39,670 nucleotides of DNA from DAOPYE01 sp035352715. GTDB lineage: Bacteria; Acidobacteriota; Holophagae; Holophagales; Holophagaceae. Location: assembly GCA_035352715.1 (NCBI GenBank), contig DAOPYE010000014.1:1-39670 (forward strand), read 5' to 3'. Each line of letters starts with the position of its first letter. Within the stretch, counting starts at the first letter, position 1. This document shows, piece after piece, positions 16,375 to 24,666 of the stretch. A model generated the notes under the pieces. That model was not told the DNA's origin, made no database searches, and saw only the letters and a list, made by a program, of their open reading frames with translations. Position numbers and translations under genes: made by a program.

Positions 16375-17375
16375 TTCGCGCGCTGTTCCTGGTAATGGGC
16401 CAGGATCTCGGCCGGACTCGCGGTAGCGGTTCCGATCTTGCCGACCACGACGCCTGCGGCGGCATTGGCCAGCATCGCAGCGGCCTTCCAGTTCGCACCC
16501 GCAGCCACAGCGGCGCTGAAGACGGCGATCACCGTGTCCCCGGCACCGCTCACATCGAAGACTTCGCGCGCTTCCGTGGGAATCAGCCAGGGATCCACCC
16601 GTCCCGACTCGGGGGCGAATAGGGCCATCCCCTTCTCGCTGCGCGTGACCAGCAGGCCTGAAATCCCGAGCTCGGCCGAGAGCGCTCGGCCAGCGGCTTC
16701 GACCTCGGCATCGCTCTTCGACGGCTTATTGGACAGTTCTGTCAATTCCTTCGTGTTGGGCGTCATCAGTGTCGCGCCGCGGTACAGCTCGCGGTGCGAG
16801 GGCTTGGGGTCCACGATCCAGGGGATACCCCGCTTCGCGCAGCATTCGCGCACCGCATCCATCAAGGGCGCGCTGATCACCCCCTTGGCGTAATCGGAGA
16901 CGATGAGGGCTGAGGCCTCCTCCAGCGCACTGGCCAGCTTGATCTGCAGCGCCTCGACCACCGGTTCAGACAAGGGATCCAGCTCTTCGCGATCGATGCG
17001 GAGCATCTGCTGCTGCTGGCCGATGACGCGGGTCTTGATGATGGTCGGGCGGTTCCCGTCTCTCACGATGGCGTCGGACGCGACGCCCAGCCCTTTCAGG
17101 ATCTGCAGCAGGCGCAAGCCGGCAGCATCCTCCCGCAGGGTTCCGATCACCAAGGGCTCCGCGCCGATGGCGCGAAGGTTCGAGACGACATTGGCCGCGC
17201 CGCCCAGCACCGCCTTCTCGCGGCGCACATGGACGATGGGCACGGGGGCCTCGGGGGAGATGCGACTGACTTCGCCGAACAGGTACTCGTCCAGCATCAG
17301 ATCGCCAAGCACCACCACCCTGCGACCGCGAAGGCGATTCAAGAGGACTTCAGCCTCGGCCCGATCCAACTTCAT
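16371..17375 (-). CDS. rfaE1: D-glycero-beta-D-manno-heptose-7-phosphate kinase (kinase-only)
   Basis: This PfkB-family kinase adds the 1-phosphate to heptose-7-phosphate in the ADP-heptose route to LPS inner core. In 334 residues it shows VLGDLMLDEYLFGEVSRISPE, the substrate region AVLGGAANVVSNL, DPKPSHRELYRGATLMTPN and the catalytic DVSGAGDTV. The C-terminal cytidylyltransferase half of bifunctional HldE is absent, so an RfaE2 partner must be encoded elsewhere. ATG 17375 has AGGAG six bases upstream and overlaps the Trm112 stop codon as ATGA, so translation is probably coupled. Confidence 0.93.
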   Translation of the reverse strand: MKLDRAEAEVLLNRLRGRRVVVLGDLMLDEYLFGEVSRISPEAPVPIVHVRREKAVLGGAANVVSNLRAIGAEPLVIGTLREDAAGLRLLQILKGLGVASDAIVRDGNRPTIIKTRVIGQQQQMLRIDREELDPLSEPVVEALQIKLASALEEASALIVSDYAKGVISAPLMDAVRECCAKRGIPWIVDPKPSHRELYRGATLMTPNTKELTELSNKPSKSDAEVEAAGRALSAELGISGLLVTRSEKGMALFAPESGRVDPWLIPTEAREVFDVSGAGDTVIAVFSAAVAAGANWKAAAMLANAAAGVVVGKIGTATASPAEILAHYQEQRAN

Positions 17376-17554
17376 TCGAATCTCCTTGCTTCGCTCTGGA
17401 GCAGCACTGGAATCCCATCCTCCACGGGATAGATCAGCCCGCACTTCCGGCAGAACAGGCCTTCCGGCCGCTCCTCCAGATCGCCATGGCAGGCCTCACC
17501 ACCGATCTCGGCGGGACAGCACAGAATGGCGAGCAGCGCGGGATCCAAGGGCAT
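17372..17554 (-). CDS. Trm112 family small zinc-binding protein
   Basis: The 60-residue product matches the Trm112 pattern: LLAILCCPAE near the start, then LFCRKCGLIYPVEDGIPVLL. Here CCP and CRKC provide the probable zinc ligands. Bacterial Trm112-like proteins activate or support methyltransferases in some cases, but the partner here is not evident. It sits 9 bases after the ETF-quinone oxidoreductase stop codon, and its own stop overlaps the start of the heptose kinase (ATGA), so all three are likely one transcript. Trm112 genes beside LPS sugar genes are frequent in bacteria. Confidence 0.88.
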   Translation of the reverse strand: MPLDPALLAILCCPAEIGGEACHGDLEERPEGLFCRKCGLIYPVEDGIPVLLQSEARRFE

Positions 17555-17563
17555 CGGGTCGCC

Positions 17564-19327
17564 CTAGCAGAGCGAGAACTTGGGGCCGCCGCCGCCTTCC
17601 GGGGGCGTCCACACCACGTTCTGTTCTGGACATTTGATGTCGCACGTCTTGCAGTGCAGGCAGTTCGAGAAGGCGATCTCCACGCCGCTGACATTCCCTA
17701 ATTCATCGGGATGCACCTCGTAGACCTGGGCGGGGCAGAACGCCGTGCAGGGCGAACCCTTCTCCTCCCAGCACAGGGCGCAGATCGCGTTGCTGCGCAC
17801 GATCTTCAGGTGCGAAGGTTGGTGTTCGTCGTGCATCACGCCAGCGAGGTAGACGTCATCAAGCTTCTGGATCAGCTTCTCACCGTCGAACTTCACCCCC
17901 AGATCCAGGTCGGCGCGCTTCAGGTTCTCCTTGCCGTAGAAGCGCTCCACGGTCTCGGTGGTCTCGGCGTCGGCCTTGGACTTCAGCGGGTTGCCCGGCA
18001 CCCAGCCCTTGCAGATCTGCGCAAATCCCAGGCGCAGCATGGCCAGCGGCGTAACGCCGTGGGCGATGGTCGCGTGGAAATTACGGGTGGCCTTCAGTTC
18101 CGCGCCGGCCCATGAGGCCATGAAAGCCTCGGCGTAGCGGGACAGGGAAGCCTCGCTGACATCGTCTTCCACAAGGGCGGCCAGGATCGTCGTCGCCGCT
18201 TCCACGCCCGCCTTCATGCCCAGATGGATGCCCTTCAATCGGGCCGAATTGATCATCTGCGCGCTTTCGCCCACCAGCAAGCCACCCGCGAACGCCAGGC
18301 GCGGCATCGAATGGTAGCCGCCGATGGCCAGCGCCTTGCCGCCGTACTGCACCACCTTGCCGCCTTCCAGGATCGGAGCGACACGGGCGTGGGTCTTGAA
18401 CTTCTGCAGCGCCAGATGCGCGTCGGCGAAGGGATCTTCCACATCCAGGCTGACGACATAGCCCACGGCCACGCGATTGCCCGACATGCCGTAGAGGAAC
18501 GAACCGCCGGATTCCGAGTTCTGAAGGGGCCAGCCCGTGCTGTGCATCACGAAGCCCGGCTTCACGCGGCCCTCGGGCACTTCCCAGATTTCCTTGGCGC
18601 CCGTCTCGAAGACCTGGGGATTGATGGAGTCCTTCTGAAGACCCAGCACCTCGTCCAGCTCGCGGAACAGGTGGCCGCGAGGCCCTTCGCCAAAGATGGT
18701 CACCTTCGCCTTCAGGGCGTTGCCGGGCTCGAAGTTGCCGCGCTTGCTGCCATCCGCGTTCACGCCCTTATCAGCGGTCTGCACACCGACCACCTTCTTG
18801 GTGCCATCGGGCTGGTCTTCCCACAGCACCTGGATGCCAGCGAAGCCGGGCAGCAGCATCACATCCACGCCAGGGACTTCGCGCGATTCGATCTGCTCGG
18901 CCATCCAGCGGACGACCTTGGAGAGCGAAACCACATGGCTTCCGTGATTCTTGAAGTTGGGGGGCAGCATCGGCAGCTTGAAGCCGCCGCGCTGCGAACT
19001 GAGCATCCAGACCTCTTCCTGGGCCACGGGGCCTTCCGTGGGAAAGCCGCGCTCCATATAGTCGGGGCAAAACTCCGCCAGGGCCTTGGGATCCATCACC
19101 GCGCCAGAGAACGCGTGATCGCCAATCTCGTCGCCCTTCTCGATCAGGCCGATGGTCAAGCCCTCCAGCTTGGTGACACCCTCACGCCGGTTGTGGGCCT
19201 CGATGAGATCCAGCAGCCTCCACAGCGACGCCAAATTGCTGGGTCCGCCCCCCACGAAGAGCACATCGAATTCCAGCTCTTCGCGTTCCACGTCCGGGCG
19301 CGCCGACTGGGTCGAGAAATCAGCCAT
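17564..19327 (-). CDS. Electron-transfer flavoprotein:quinone oxidoreductase
   Basis: ETF-QO passes electrons from reduced ETF to the quinone pool at the inner membrane. The 587-residue protein begins with the FAD-binding loop DVLFVGGGPSNLASLWRLL at about residue 20. It has the family segments DHAFSGAVMDPKAL and FVRELDEVL-like membrane-proximal sequence (HLFRELDEVLGLQ). It ends with the [4Fe-4S] site: CTAFCPAQVYEV, then CLHCKTCDIKCPEQNVVW and a GGGGPKF tail. ATG 19327 is chosen because AGGAG lies seven bases upstream; the longer frame upstream is a shadow of the QueD-like gene. No ETF alpha or beta gene is in this window. Confidence 0.95.
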   Translation of the reverse strand: MADFSTQSARPDVEREELEFDVLFVGGGPSNLASLWRLLDLIEAHNRREGVTKLEGLTIGLIEKGDEIGDHAFSGAVMDPKALAEFCPDYMERGFPTEGPVAQEEVWMLSSQRGGFKLPMLPPNFKNHGSHVVSLSKVVRWMAEQIESREVPGVDVMLLPGFAGIQVLWEDQPDGTKKVVGVQTADKGVNADGSKRGNFEPGNALKAKVTIFGEGPRGHLFRELDEVLGLQKDSINPQVFETGAKEIWEVPEGRVKPGFVMHSTGWPLQNSESGGSFLYGMSGNRVAVGYVVSLDVEDPFADAHLALQKFKTHARVAPILEGGKVVQYGGKALAIGGYHSMPRLAFAGGLLVGESAQMINSARLKGIHLGMKAGVEAATTILAALVEDDVSEASLSRYAEAFMASWAGAELKATRNFHATIAHGVTPLAMLRLGFAQICKGWVPGNPLKSKADAETTETVERFYGKENLKRADLDLGVKFDGEKLIQKLDDVYLAGVMHDEHQPSHLKIVRSNAICALCWEEKGSPCTAFCPAQVYEVHPDELGNVSGVEIAFSNCLHCKTCDIKCPEQNVVWTPPEGGGGPKFSLC

Positions 19328-19387
19328 GGTTCCACTCCTGATCAAACCGAAGCTCCAGTGTAGCGCGCGCGATGGGATACTGGGCCC

Positions 19388-19762
19388 ATGGCTCCTGAAC
19401 CCCAGCCCTCCTCCTTGATCTTCCAGGCCGCCGTGGAGCGGCCGCTGTCCACGGTCTTCTGCCATGCGAACGGCACCTGGGAGGGACACGACTATCGCGT
19501 GGAAGCCATTGTCGAGCGCCCCGGGCTGGACGCCTTCGACGTGGTGATGGACTTCCGCGATCTGGAAGCCGCGCTGGACGCGCAACTGGCGCCAATGGCG
19601 GGACGCCTGCTCTCGGAGCTGGGAATGAAAGATCCTTCCGAACTGGCCCAGCGACTCTTCCGGAATCTTGCCCCCCACGTGCCCGGCCCCGCACATTTGA
19701 CGGAAGTCACACTGACCGACGGGGCGGGACGCAAGGTGGCGGTGCGCGCCGAAAGCGCCTGA
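19388..19762 (+). CDS. QueD/PTPS-fold protein lacking the zinc ligands
   Basis: The 124-residue product resembles 6-carboxytetrahydropterin synthase: IFQAAVERPL at residues 11-20, EGHDYRVEAIVERPG at 32-46, VVMDFRDLEAALD, PSELAQRLFRNL and the final HLTEVTLTDGAGRKV. In active QueD the zinc is held by His in FxAAH and by both His of HGH. Here the first is Val16 and the HGH is E-G-H, so only His34 remains. The catalytic Cys four residues before HGH and the later LDH motif are also missing. The fold is probably kept but the reaction should not be possible. It is divergent from the ETF-QO gene. Confidence 0.8.
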   Translation: MAPEPQPSSLIFQAAVERPLSTVFCHANGTWEGHDYRVEAIVERPGLDAFDVVMDFRDLEAALDAQLAPMAGRLLSELGMKDPSELAQRLFRNLAPHVPGPAHLTEVTLTDGAGRKVAVRAESA

Positions 19763-19778
19763 GGCTCGAAGCTTGCGT

Positions 19779-19794
19779 GCCTCCTCGCGGAGGC
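19779..19794 (+). promoter_or_regulatory. Hairpin covering the ribosome site of the 19799 gene
   Basis: GCCTCC at 19779-19784 is a perfect complement of GGAGGC at 19789-19794 across the loop TCGC. The right arm contains the GGAGG ribosome site, five bases before ATG 19799. Pairing would hide the site and could limit or switch translation. A six-base GC stem can also occur by chance in DNA this GC-rich. Confidence 0.35.
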
Positions 19795-19798
19795 GGCC

Positions 19799-20329
19799 AT
19801 GTTTGCCCGGAACCCTGTCCTGTCCAGCCCATCATCCACGACGGCGCACGCAGCGATGCCCCGCAGCGGATCGCCAACCGCCGCCCATGGATTCAGCGAT
19901 CTCCTGACGCTGGAAATCGGGAAGACTTCCGTGGATGCGCAGGATGAAGACAAGGCCATGAAGGCACTCTTTCGGATCCTTGCGGCCTTGAGCACCGGTC
20001 GCGTGGATGGCAGCGTCTTCGAGCAAGATCCGGACGATCGGGCGACTGGCACTTCTCCGGGCCCGATCCGAACCCAGTTGGAGACGCTCAAGGCCGTCAT
20101 CCGCCGCATCATGCGCGGCGGGCAAGTCGAGGGCGGGGCCAATCCGAGCGATCCCACTGCCCACGCCAGCCTGGAATCCTTGCTGCAGTCGCTGCCCAGC
20201 GAGATCCAGAACCTGATCCGACGCGCTTTTCCAAACCTCGATCAGCTTCTGGACACCGAGCGGCAGAGGCTTCTCAAAAGCGTGACGGGGTTGGCTTCTC
20301 AGGAAGCCCAAAGCGGGCCAGACTGCTAG
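19799..20329 (+). CDS. Unrecognised 176-residue protein
   Basis: I do not recognise this protein. It has no signal peptide or membrane segment. The first 30 residues are Ser/Ala/Pro-rich, followed by a region that looks helical (about 45-75), a Gly/Asp-rich linker, and a second helical region from about 125 to 165 (SLLQSLPSEIQNLIRRAFPN, LLDTERQRLLKSV). GGAGG stands five bases before ATG 19799, which supports the start. Its third-position GC is high but uneven, so it is probably a real gene, with less certainty than its neighbours. It lies between the QueD-like gene and upp on the same strand. Confidence 0.6.
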   Translation: MFARNPVLSSPSSTTAHAAMPRSGSPTAAHGFSDLLTLEIGKTSVDAQDEDKAMKALFRILAALSTGRVDGSVFEQDPDDRATGTSPGPIRTQLETLKAVIRRIMRGGQVEGGANPSDPTAHASLESLLQSLPSEIQNLIRRAFPNLDQLLDTERQRLLKSVTGLASQEAQSGPDC

Positions 20330-20386
20330 GCGGTTCAGCGACCCGAGAGGGTTCGCCACCGACGGGATCCGCCATCAGGAGCTTGC

Positions 20387-21013
20387 ATGCAACCCATCGT
20401 CATCGATCATCCCCTGGTTCACCACAAACTGTCCTACCTGCGGGATCGCAAGACGCCCGTAAGCCAGTTCCGGCAGCTCATCGAGGAGTTGGGGTTGTTC
20501 CTCGCCGTCGAGGCCACGCGCACGCTGCCCACGACCTCCGTGGCGGTGGAAACCCCCATGGAACGCACCCAGGGCAAGCGGCTGAATGCCCTGGACCCCG
20601 TGCTGGTGCCCGTGTTGCGCGCGGGGCTCGGGCTGCTGCAGCCCTTCCTCGACGTGCTGCCCACGGCCAAGGTGGGCCACCTGGGCCTGTTCCGCGATCA
20701 CGACACGCTGGTGCCCGTGCCCTACTACAAGAACTTCCCCCCCCTGCTCGAAGAGCGTCCCGTCTTCGTGCTGGACCCCATGCTCGCCACCGGCGGCAGC
20801 GCTTCCGAAGCCGTGCGCCAGCTCAAGGTCGCGGGCGCGCGCCAGATCACGCTGGCCTCCATCCTCGCCGCGCCCGAAGGCGTGGCGCGGCTCCAGGAGG
20901 ATCACCCCGACCTGCACATCGTCATCACGGCCCTCGATCGCCAACTCAACGAGAAGGGCTACATCCTCCCGGGCCTGGGCGACGCGGGCGACCGCATCTT
21001 CGGCACGAACTGA
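20387..21013 (+). CDS. upp: Uracil phosphoribosyltransferase
   Basis: Upp converts uracil and PRPP to UMP in pyrimidine salvage. The 208-residue product has the full family pattern: an N-terminal HPLVHHKLSYLRD, VLRAGLGLL, the PRPP loop VLDPMLATGGSA and the uracil-binding C-terminal ILPGLGDAGDRIFGT. ATG 20387 is preceded by AGGAG at seven bases. It is separated by a strong hairpin from a convergent unit of two nucleobase permeases and a nucleoside porin, so the locus as a whole concerns nucleobase uptake and salvage. Confidence 0.97.
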   Translation: MQPIVIDHPLVHHKLSYLRDRKTPVSQFRQLIEELGLFLAVEATRTLPTTSVAVETPMERTQGKRLNALDPVLVPVLRAGLGLLQPFLDVLPTAKVGHLGLFRDHDTLVPVPYYKNFPPLLEERPVFVLDPMLATGGSASEAVRQLKVAGARQITLASILAAPEGVARLQEDHPDLHIVITALDRQLNEKGYILPGLGDAGDRIFGTN

Positions 21014-21030
21014 ACCTGGTTCCAGGCAAT

Positions 21031-21061
21031 CGAAAGGGGCCGCATCGCGCGGCCCCTTTCG
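21031..21061. terminator. Bidirectional hairpin terminator between upp and the Tsx-like gene
   Basis: CGAAAGGGGCCGC (21031-21043) is perfectly complementary to 21049-21061 with a five-base loop, a 13-bp stem between two convergent genes. The base of the stem gives runs of three T on either strand but no long T tail, so termination efficiency is uncertain while the position fits well. Confidence 0.7.
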
Positions 21062-21075
21062 TAAATCATGGAAAT

Positions 21076-21921
21076 TTAGAAGTGGTACTGCACCACCAGC
21101 ATGGGCGCGTTGACCTGCTTGTTGGTGGCGGGTGCAGGGGCGTCGCTGTTCGCGCCGCCGAACTTGTTGTTCCAGTATTCGTAGCCAAGCCCGGCGAAAA
21201 CCTTGCCCTTGGCACCGAAGGCGGCGCCCAGATCAGCCACCAAGCTGAGATTGGCGACGGTTTCCGCCTTGGTCTCGACACCGAAACCATCCTTGCCCTT
21301 GGGGGCTATGTGGTTCGCAAAGCCTTCGAACTTCGCGCTGACGGGACCCATCTCGAAAGGAATGCCCCACGAGGCACCGATCATCCAGGTCACCTTGTAG
21401 TCCACGGATTTGCCCACAATGCCGTTGAAGTTCTGCTCGTGGCAGGCCCAGAACCCGATATCGAAAAAGCCCTTGGGAACCGCCAGGTTGAGGGTCGGGC
21501 CCAGGCACATGAAGCGCTTCTTGGAAGCAAACGCGTTGTTCTTGGAATCGAGATCGAACCCAGCGGTGACAGAGATATCCTTCACGGGTCCGAAGCCCAG
21601 ATCCTTCTTCGAGATCTTGCCGAAGCTCAGGGAGCCGCGGTAGACCACGTACGTCTCGCTGGCGCCGGTCTTGCCGTTGTTGGAGGGATCGTTCTTGTCC
21701 GACAGCAGCATGTCCGCGTTGAAGTAGTTGCCGCCGTAGGCCCAGCCGCTGGCGTGGCTGAGCTGGATGATGTTCTTCTCCAGGGTGCCGTCGATGCCGG
21801 GCTCGCGGAACTGCGTGCCATAGCGGTAGCCCAGATAGGTGTCGCTCCAGTCGGCGGCCTGGGCGGGAATCGCCACAGCAGTAACAAGAGCAAGCAATGC
21901 GACAGTCGTTGTCAATTTCAT
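21076..21921 (-). CDS. Tsx-like outer-membrane nucleoside porin
   Basis: The 281-residue product has a clear signal peptide (MKLTTTVALLALVTAVAIPAQA, cleavage after AQA) and ends in Phe, as outer-membrane beta-barrels do. The mature start ADWSDTYLGYRYG and the alternating short segments (YEYWNNKFGG, MLVVQYHF) match the Tsx/OmpK nucleoside-specific channel family. It probably lets nucleosides or bases cross the outer membrane for the two permeases encoded just upstream. It starts 11 bases after the AzgA-type permease stop, so it is the last gene of that operon and ends at the hairpin shared with upp. Confidence 0.88.
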   Translation of the reverse strand: MKLTTTVALLALVTAVAIPAQAADWSDTYLGYRYGTQFREPGIDGTLEKNIIQLSHASGWAYGGNYFNADMLLSDKNDPSNNGKTGASETYVVYRGSLSFGKISKKDLGFGPVKDISVTAGFDLDSKNNAFASKKRFMCLGPTLNLAVPKGFFDIGFWACHEQNFNGIVGKSVDYKVTWMIGASWGIPFEMGPVSAKFEGFANHIAPKGKDGFGVETKAETVANLSLVADLGAAFGAKGKVFAGLGYEYWNNKFGGANSDAPAPATNKQVNAPMLVVQYHF

Positions 21922-21932
21922 AAAGTCCCTTT

Positions 21933-23354
21933 CTATGCGGACAGGAAGAGCAGCTTGAGCAGGAAGACGAAGGACAGCCCGGCGACGATGGGATGGACCT
22001 CGCGGCGGCGGCCGGTGGCGACCTTCAGGACCGTGTAGGCAATCATGCCCACGGCGATGCCGTTGACGATGGAGAAGGTGAAGGGCATGACCACCACCGC
22101 CAGGTAGGCGGGGATGGCTTCCGTGATGTCATCGAAATGAACCGCCTTGATCTCGGAAAGCATAAAGAAGCCGATCATCATCAGCGCCGGCGCCGTGGCC
22201 TCGATGGGCACCATGAGGAACAGCGGAGACAGGAACAGCGCGACCAGCAGCCAACCGGCCGTCACCAGCGCCGTCAGGCCCGTTTTGCCACCCTCGGCCA
22301 CGCCCGAGGCGCTTTCGATGTAGGCGGTGATGGCCGTGGTACCGAACATGGATGCAAAGGTGGTGCCCACGGCATCGGCCATGAAGGCTTTCGACGCACC
22401 GGGGAACTTGCCGTCCTTGTCCAGCAGCTTGCCCTGGGCGCCGATGCCCATCAGCGTGCCGATGGTGTCGAACATGTCCACGAAGAGCAGCGTGAACAGA
22501 ATGATGAAGATGTTCACCATGCCGCTCAGGCTGCGCACCCAGCTCCAGTCATAGGTAAACATGTGGGGCCACGCGGGCAGCTGGAAGAGGTTGCCCGTGG
22601 GCAGATGCGTGAAGCCGCCGCCGAGCTTCGCGGGCAGCAGGCCCGCCAGCGTGACGGCCAGGATGCCCAGCAGGATCGCGCCCTTCACGCGGCGGGCCAA
22701 CAGCACCGCGATCACCAGCAGGCCCATGATGGACCAGAAAGCGGGCGTCAGGTGGCCCTGGTCCCAGAAGCGCGCGATGAAGAGATTCTTCACGTCATGC
22801 ACGCCGAAGATGGCCGCCGGATCGTTCTTCAGCGCGGGCAGCAGCGTGCCCTCGTCGATCTTCAGCCCGACCTTCGTGACGCCGCTATCCACGAAGCCGA
22901 TGATGGCGATGAAGAGCCCAATACCCACGGAGATGCCCTTCTTCAGAGAGAAGGGGATGGCGTCCAGGAACGCTTCGCGCACCTTGAGTGCGCTAAGCAC
23001 GATGAAGACCAGGCCCTCCAGCAGCAGCGCCGTCAGCGCCACGCGGATCGTGTAGCCCATGCCGCCTTGCCCCGCGGGCGCGCAGACCGTGAACGCGAAG
23101 AAGGCCGACAGGCCGAGGCCCGATGCGAAAGCGATGGGCAGGTTCGCGTAGAGCGCGCCGATGAGCGTGGAGAGCACGGCGCAGATGACGAAGGCCGTGA
23201 ACCCCATGGTGGGATCAATGCCCGCGGCCTTCAGGAAGGAGTTCGGCACCAGCGCGATCACGTACGCCATCGAGATGAACGTCGTGGTACCCGCCAGGCA
23301 TTCGATGGGGATGCTCGCCCCCTTCTCCTTCAGCTTGAACAGTCTTTCCAGCAT
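21933..23354 (-). CDS. NCS2-family purine permease, AzgA (guanine/hypoxanthine) branch
   Basis: This 473-residue inner-membrane transporter has about a dozen hydrophobic segments. The N-terminal pattern ECLAGTTTFISMAYVIALVP, followed by ASGLGLSAFFAFTVC, matches the AzgA/PbuG/GhxP branch rather than UraA. Further conserved stretches are LFVDMFDTIGTLMGIG and ESASGVAEGGKTGLTA. The family takes up adenine, guanine or hypoxanthine with protons; which purine cannot be read from sequence here. GAGG precedes the ATG at 23354. It starts 22 bases after the uraA-type gene. Confidence 0.93.
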   Translation of the reverse strand: MLERLFKLKEKGASIPIECLAGTTTFISMAYVIALVPNSFLKAAGIDPTMGFTAFVICAVLSTLIGALYANLPIAFASGLGLSAFFAFTVCAPAGQGGMGYTIRVALTALLLEGLVFIVLSALKVREAFLDAIPFSLKKGISVGIGLFIAIIGFVDSGVTKVGLKIDEGTLLPALKNDPAAIFGVHDVKNLFIARFWDQGHLTPAFWSIMGLLVIAVLLARRVKGAILLGILAVTLAGLLPAKLGGGFTHLPTGNLFQLPAWPHMFTYDWSWVRSLSGMVNIFIILFTLLFVDMFDTIGTLMGIGAQGKLLDKDGKFPGASKAFMADAVGTTFASMFGTTAITAYIESASGVAEGGKTGLTALVTAGWLLVALFLSPLFLMVPIEATAPALMMIGFFMLSEIKAVHFDDITEAIPAYLAVVVMPFTFSIVNGIAVGMIAYTVLKVATGRRREVHPIVAGLSFVFLLKLLFLSA

Positions 23355-23376
23355 GGAAACCTCGCTTGAAGAAAAA

Positions 23377-24666
23377 TCAGTGCTCTGTGTTGACGTCCTC
23401 GACGTCGTTGCTGAGATGCAGATGATCGAAGAGCCAGAACATCAGGCTCAGCACGATGGCCACCACGGTGCCCAGGGCCATGCCCTTGAGTTCCACCGTG
23501 CCCAGCTTGACCGCCGCGCCGCTGACGCCTGCGGTCAGCACAATGCTGGTGAGTACCAAATTGCGCGACTTCGTGTAGTCCACCTTGCGCTCCACCAGCA
23601 TGCGGATGCCCGCCGCCGCGATGATGCCGAAGAGCAGCAGGCACACACCGCCCATCACGGGCACGGGAATGGCGCGAATGGTCGCCGCGACCTTGCCCAG
23701 GAAGCTGACGCCCACCGCGATGCAGGCCGCGCCGCCGATGACCCACACGCTGTAGACCTTGGTGATGGCCATGACACCGATGTTCTCGCCGTACGTCGTG
23801 TTGGGCGTTGCGCCCACCAGACCCGACAGGATATTGGAGAGGCCGTCGCCCAGCAGGGAGCGGTGCAGGCCCGGATCCTTCACCAGATCACGATCCACGA
23901 TGTTGCCCGTCACCACGAGATGCCCCACATGTTCGGCCAGCACCACCAGCGCCGCGGGCATGATCATCAGGATGGCCTGAAGGCTGAAGGAAGGCCGATA
24001 CAGACTGGGTGCCTGAACCCAGGGCGCCGCCGCGATGGAGGCCAGATCCACCTTGCCCATGAACAGGGAAATCACCGTGCCGCTCACCACGCCGATCAGG
24101 ATGGGGATCACGCCCAGGAACCCGCGCAGCAGCACCGAAGCCAGGATGGTGATACACAGCGTGGCCAGGGACACGAACGCCGCAGAGCCCAGCGTGAACG
24201 GCGCCGAGACGCTGCCGGTGAGCCCCGCCATCTTGGCCGCTGTCGGTGCCAGTTCCAGGCCGATGATCGCGACGATCGCGCCCATGGCCGCAGGCGGGAA
24301 GATGACGTCGATCCAGCGCGTGCCCGCGAAGCGCACGATCTGGCTGATGAGAACGAAGAACAGGCCGAAAGCGATGAAGCCGCCCTGGGCGGCGGAATAC
24401 CCCATGGCGGGCGCCGCCATCACAGCCATCACAGGCGCGATGAAGGCGAAGCTGGAGCCCAGGTATGCCGGGATGCGCCCCTTGCACAGCCACAGGTACA
24501 GCAGCGTCCCCACGCCGTTCATCATCAGGCTGGTGGCCGGATTCACCTGGAACAGGAAGGGCACCAGCACCGTCGAGCCGAACATGGCAAAGAGGTGCTG
24601 AAGGCTCAGCGGCAGGGTCTGGAGCAGCGGAAGGCGCTCCTCCACATCTATGGTTCGTCGCGGCAT
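23377..24666 (-). CDS. NCS2-family uracil/xanthine permease, UraA-like
   Basis: The 429-residue transporter shows the UraA features: MPRRTIDVEERLPLLQT, QHLFAMFGSTVLVPFL, the substrate-site AEHVGHLVVTGNI, and GLVGATPNTTYGENIGVMAITKVYS. These are strong matches to uracil permeases, which import uracil with protons. The convergent upp gene would trap the uracil as UMP. ATG 24666 has GAGGAG four bases upstream; the longer frame to 24873 carries no conserved sequence. It heads a permease-permease-porin operon, and its 5' flank carries an 18-bp imperfect palindrome. Confidence 0.94.
   Translation of the reverse strand: MPRRTIDVEERLPLLQTLPLSLQHLFAMFGSTVLVPFLFQVNPATSLMMNGVGTLLYLWLCKGRIPAYLGSSFAFIAPVMAVMAAPAMGYSAAQGGFIAFGLFFVLISQIVRFAGTRWIDVIFPPAAMGAIVAIIGLELAPTAAKMAGLTGSVSAPFTLGSAAFVSLATLCITILASVLLRGFLGVIPILIGVVSGTVISLFMGKVDLASIAAAPWVQAPSLYRPSFSLQAILMIMPAALVVLAEHVGHLVVTGNIVDRDLVKDPGLHRSLLGDGLSNILSGLVGATPNTTYGENIGVMAITKVYSVWVIGGAACIAVGVSFLGKVAATIRAIPVPVMGGVCLLLFGIIAAAGIRMLVERKVDYTKSRNLVLTSIVLTAGVSGAAVKLGTVELKGMALGTVVAIVLSLMFWLFDHLHLSNDVEDVNTEH

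Noticed and set aside
20383..22038. A 551-codon plus-strand open frame covering upp and the Tsx-like gene.
   Set aside because: It reads out of phase through upp and antisense to the porin, crossing the hairpin terminator; both real genes are well supported.
21993..23369. A long plus-strand open frame rich in His, Gly and Asp, opposite the AzgA-type permease.
   Set aside because: It is the antisense shadow of a clear membrane transporter in GC-rich DNA; it has biased His/Arg/Gly composition and no family resemblance or ribosome site.
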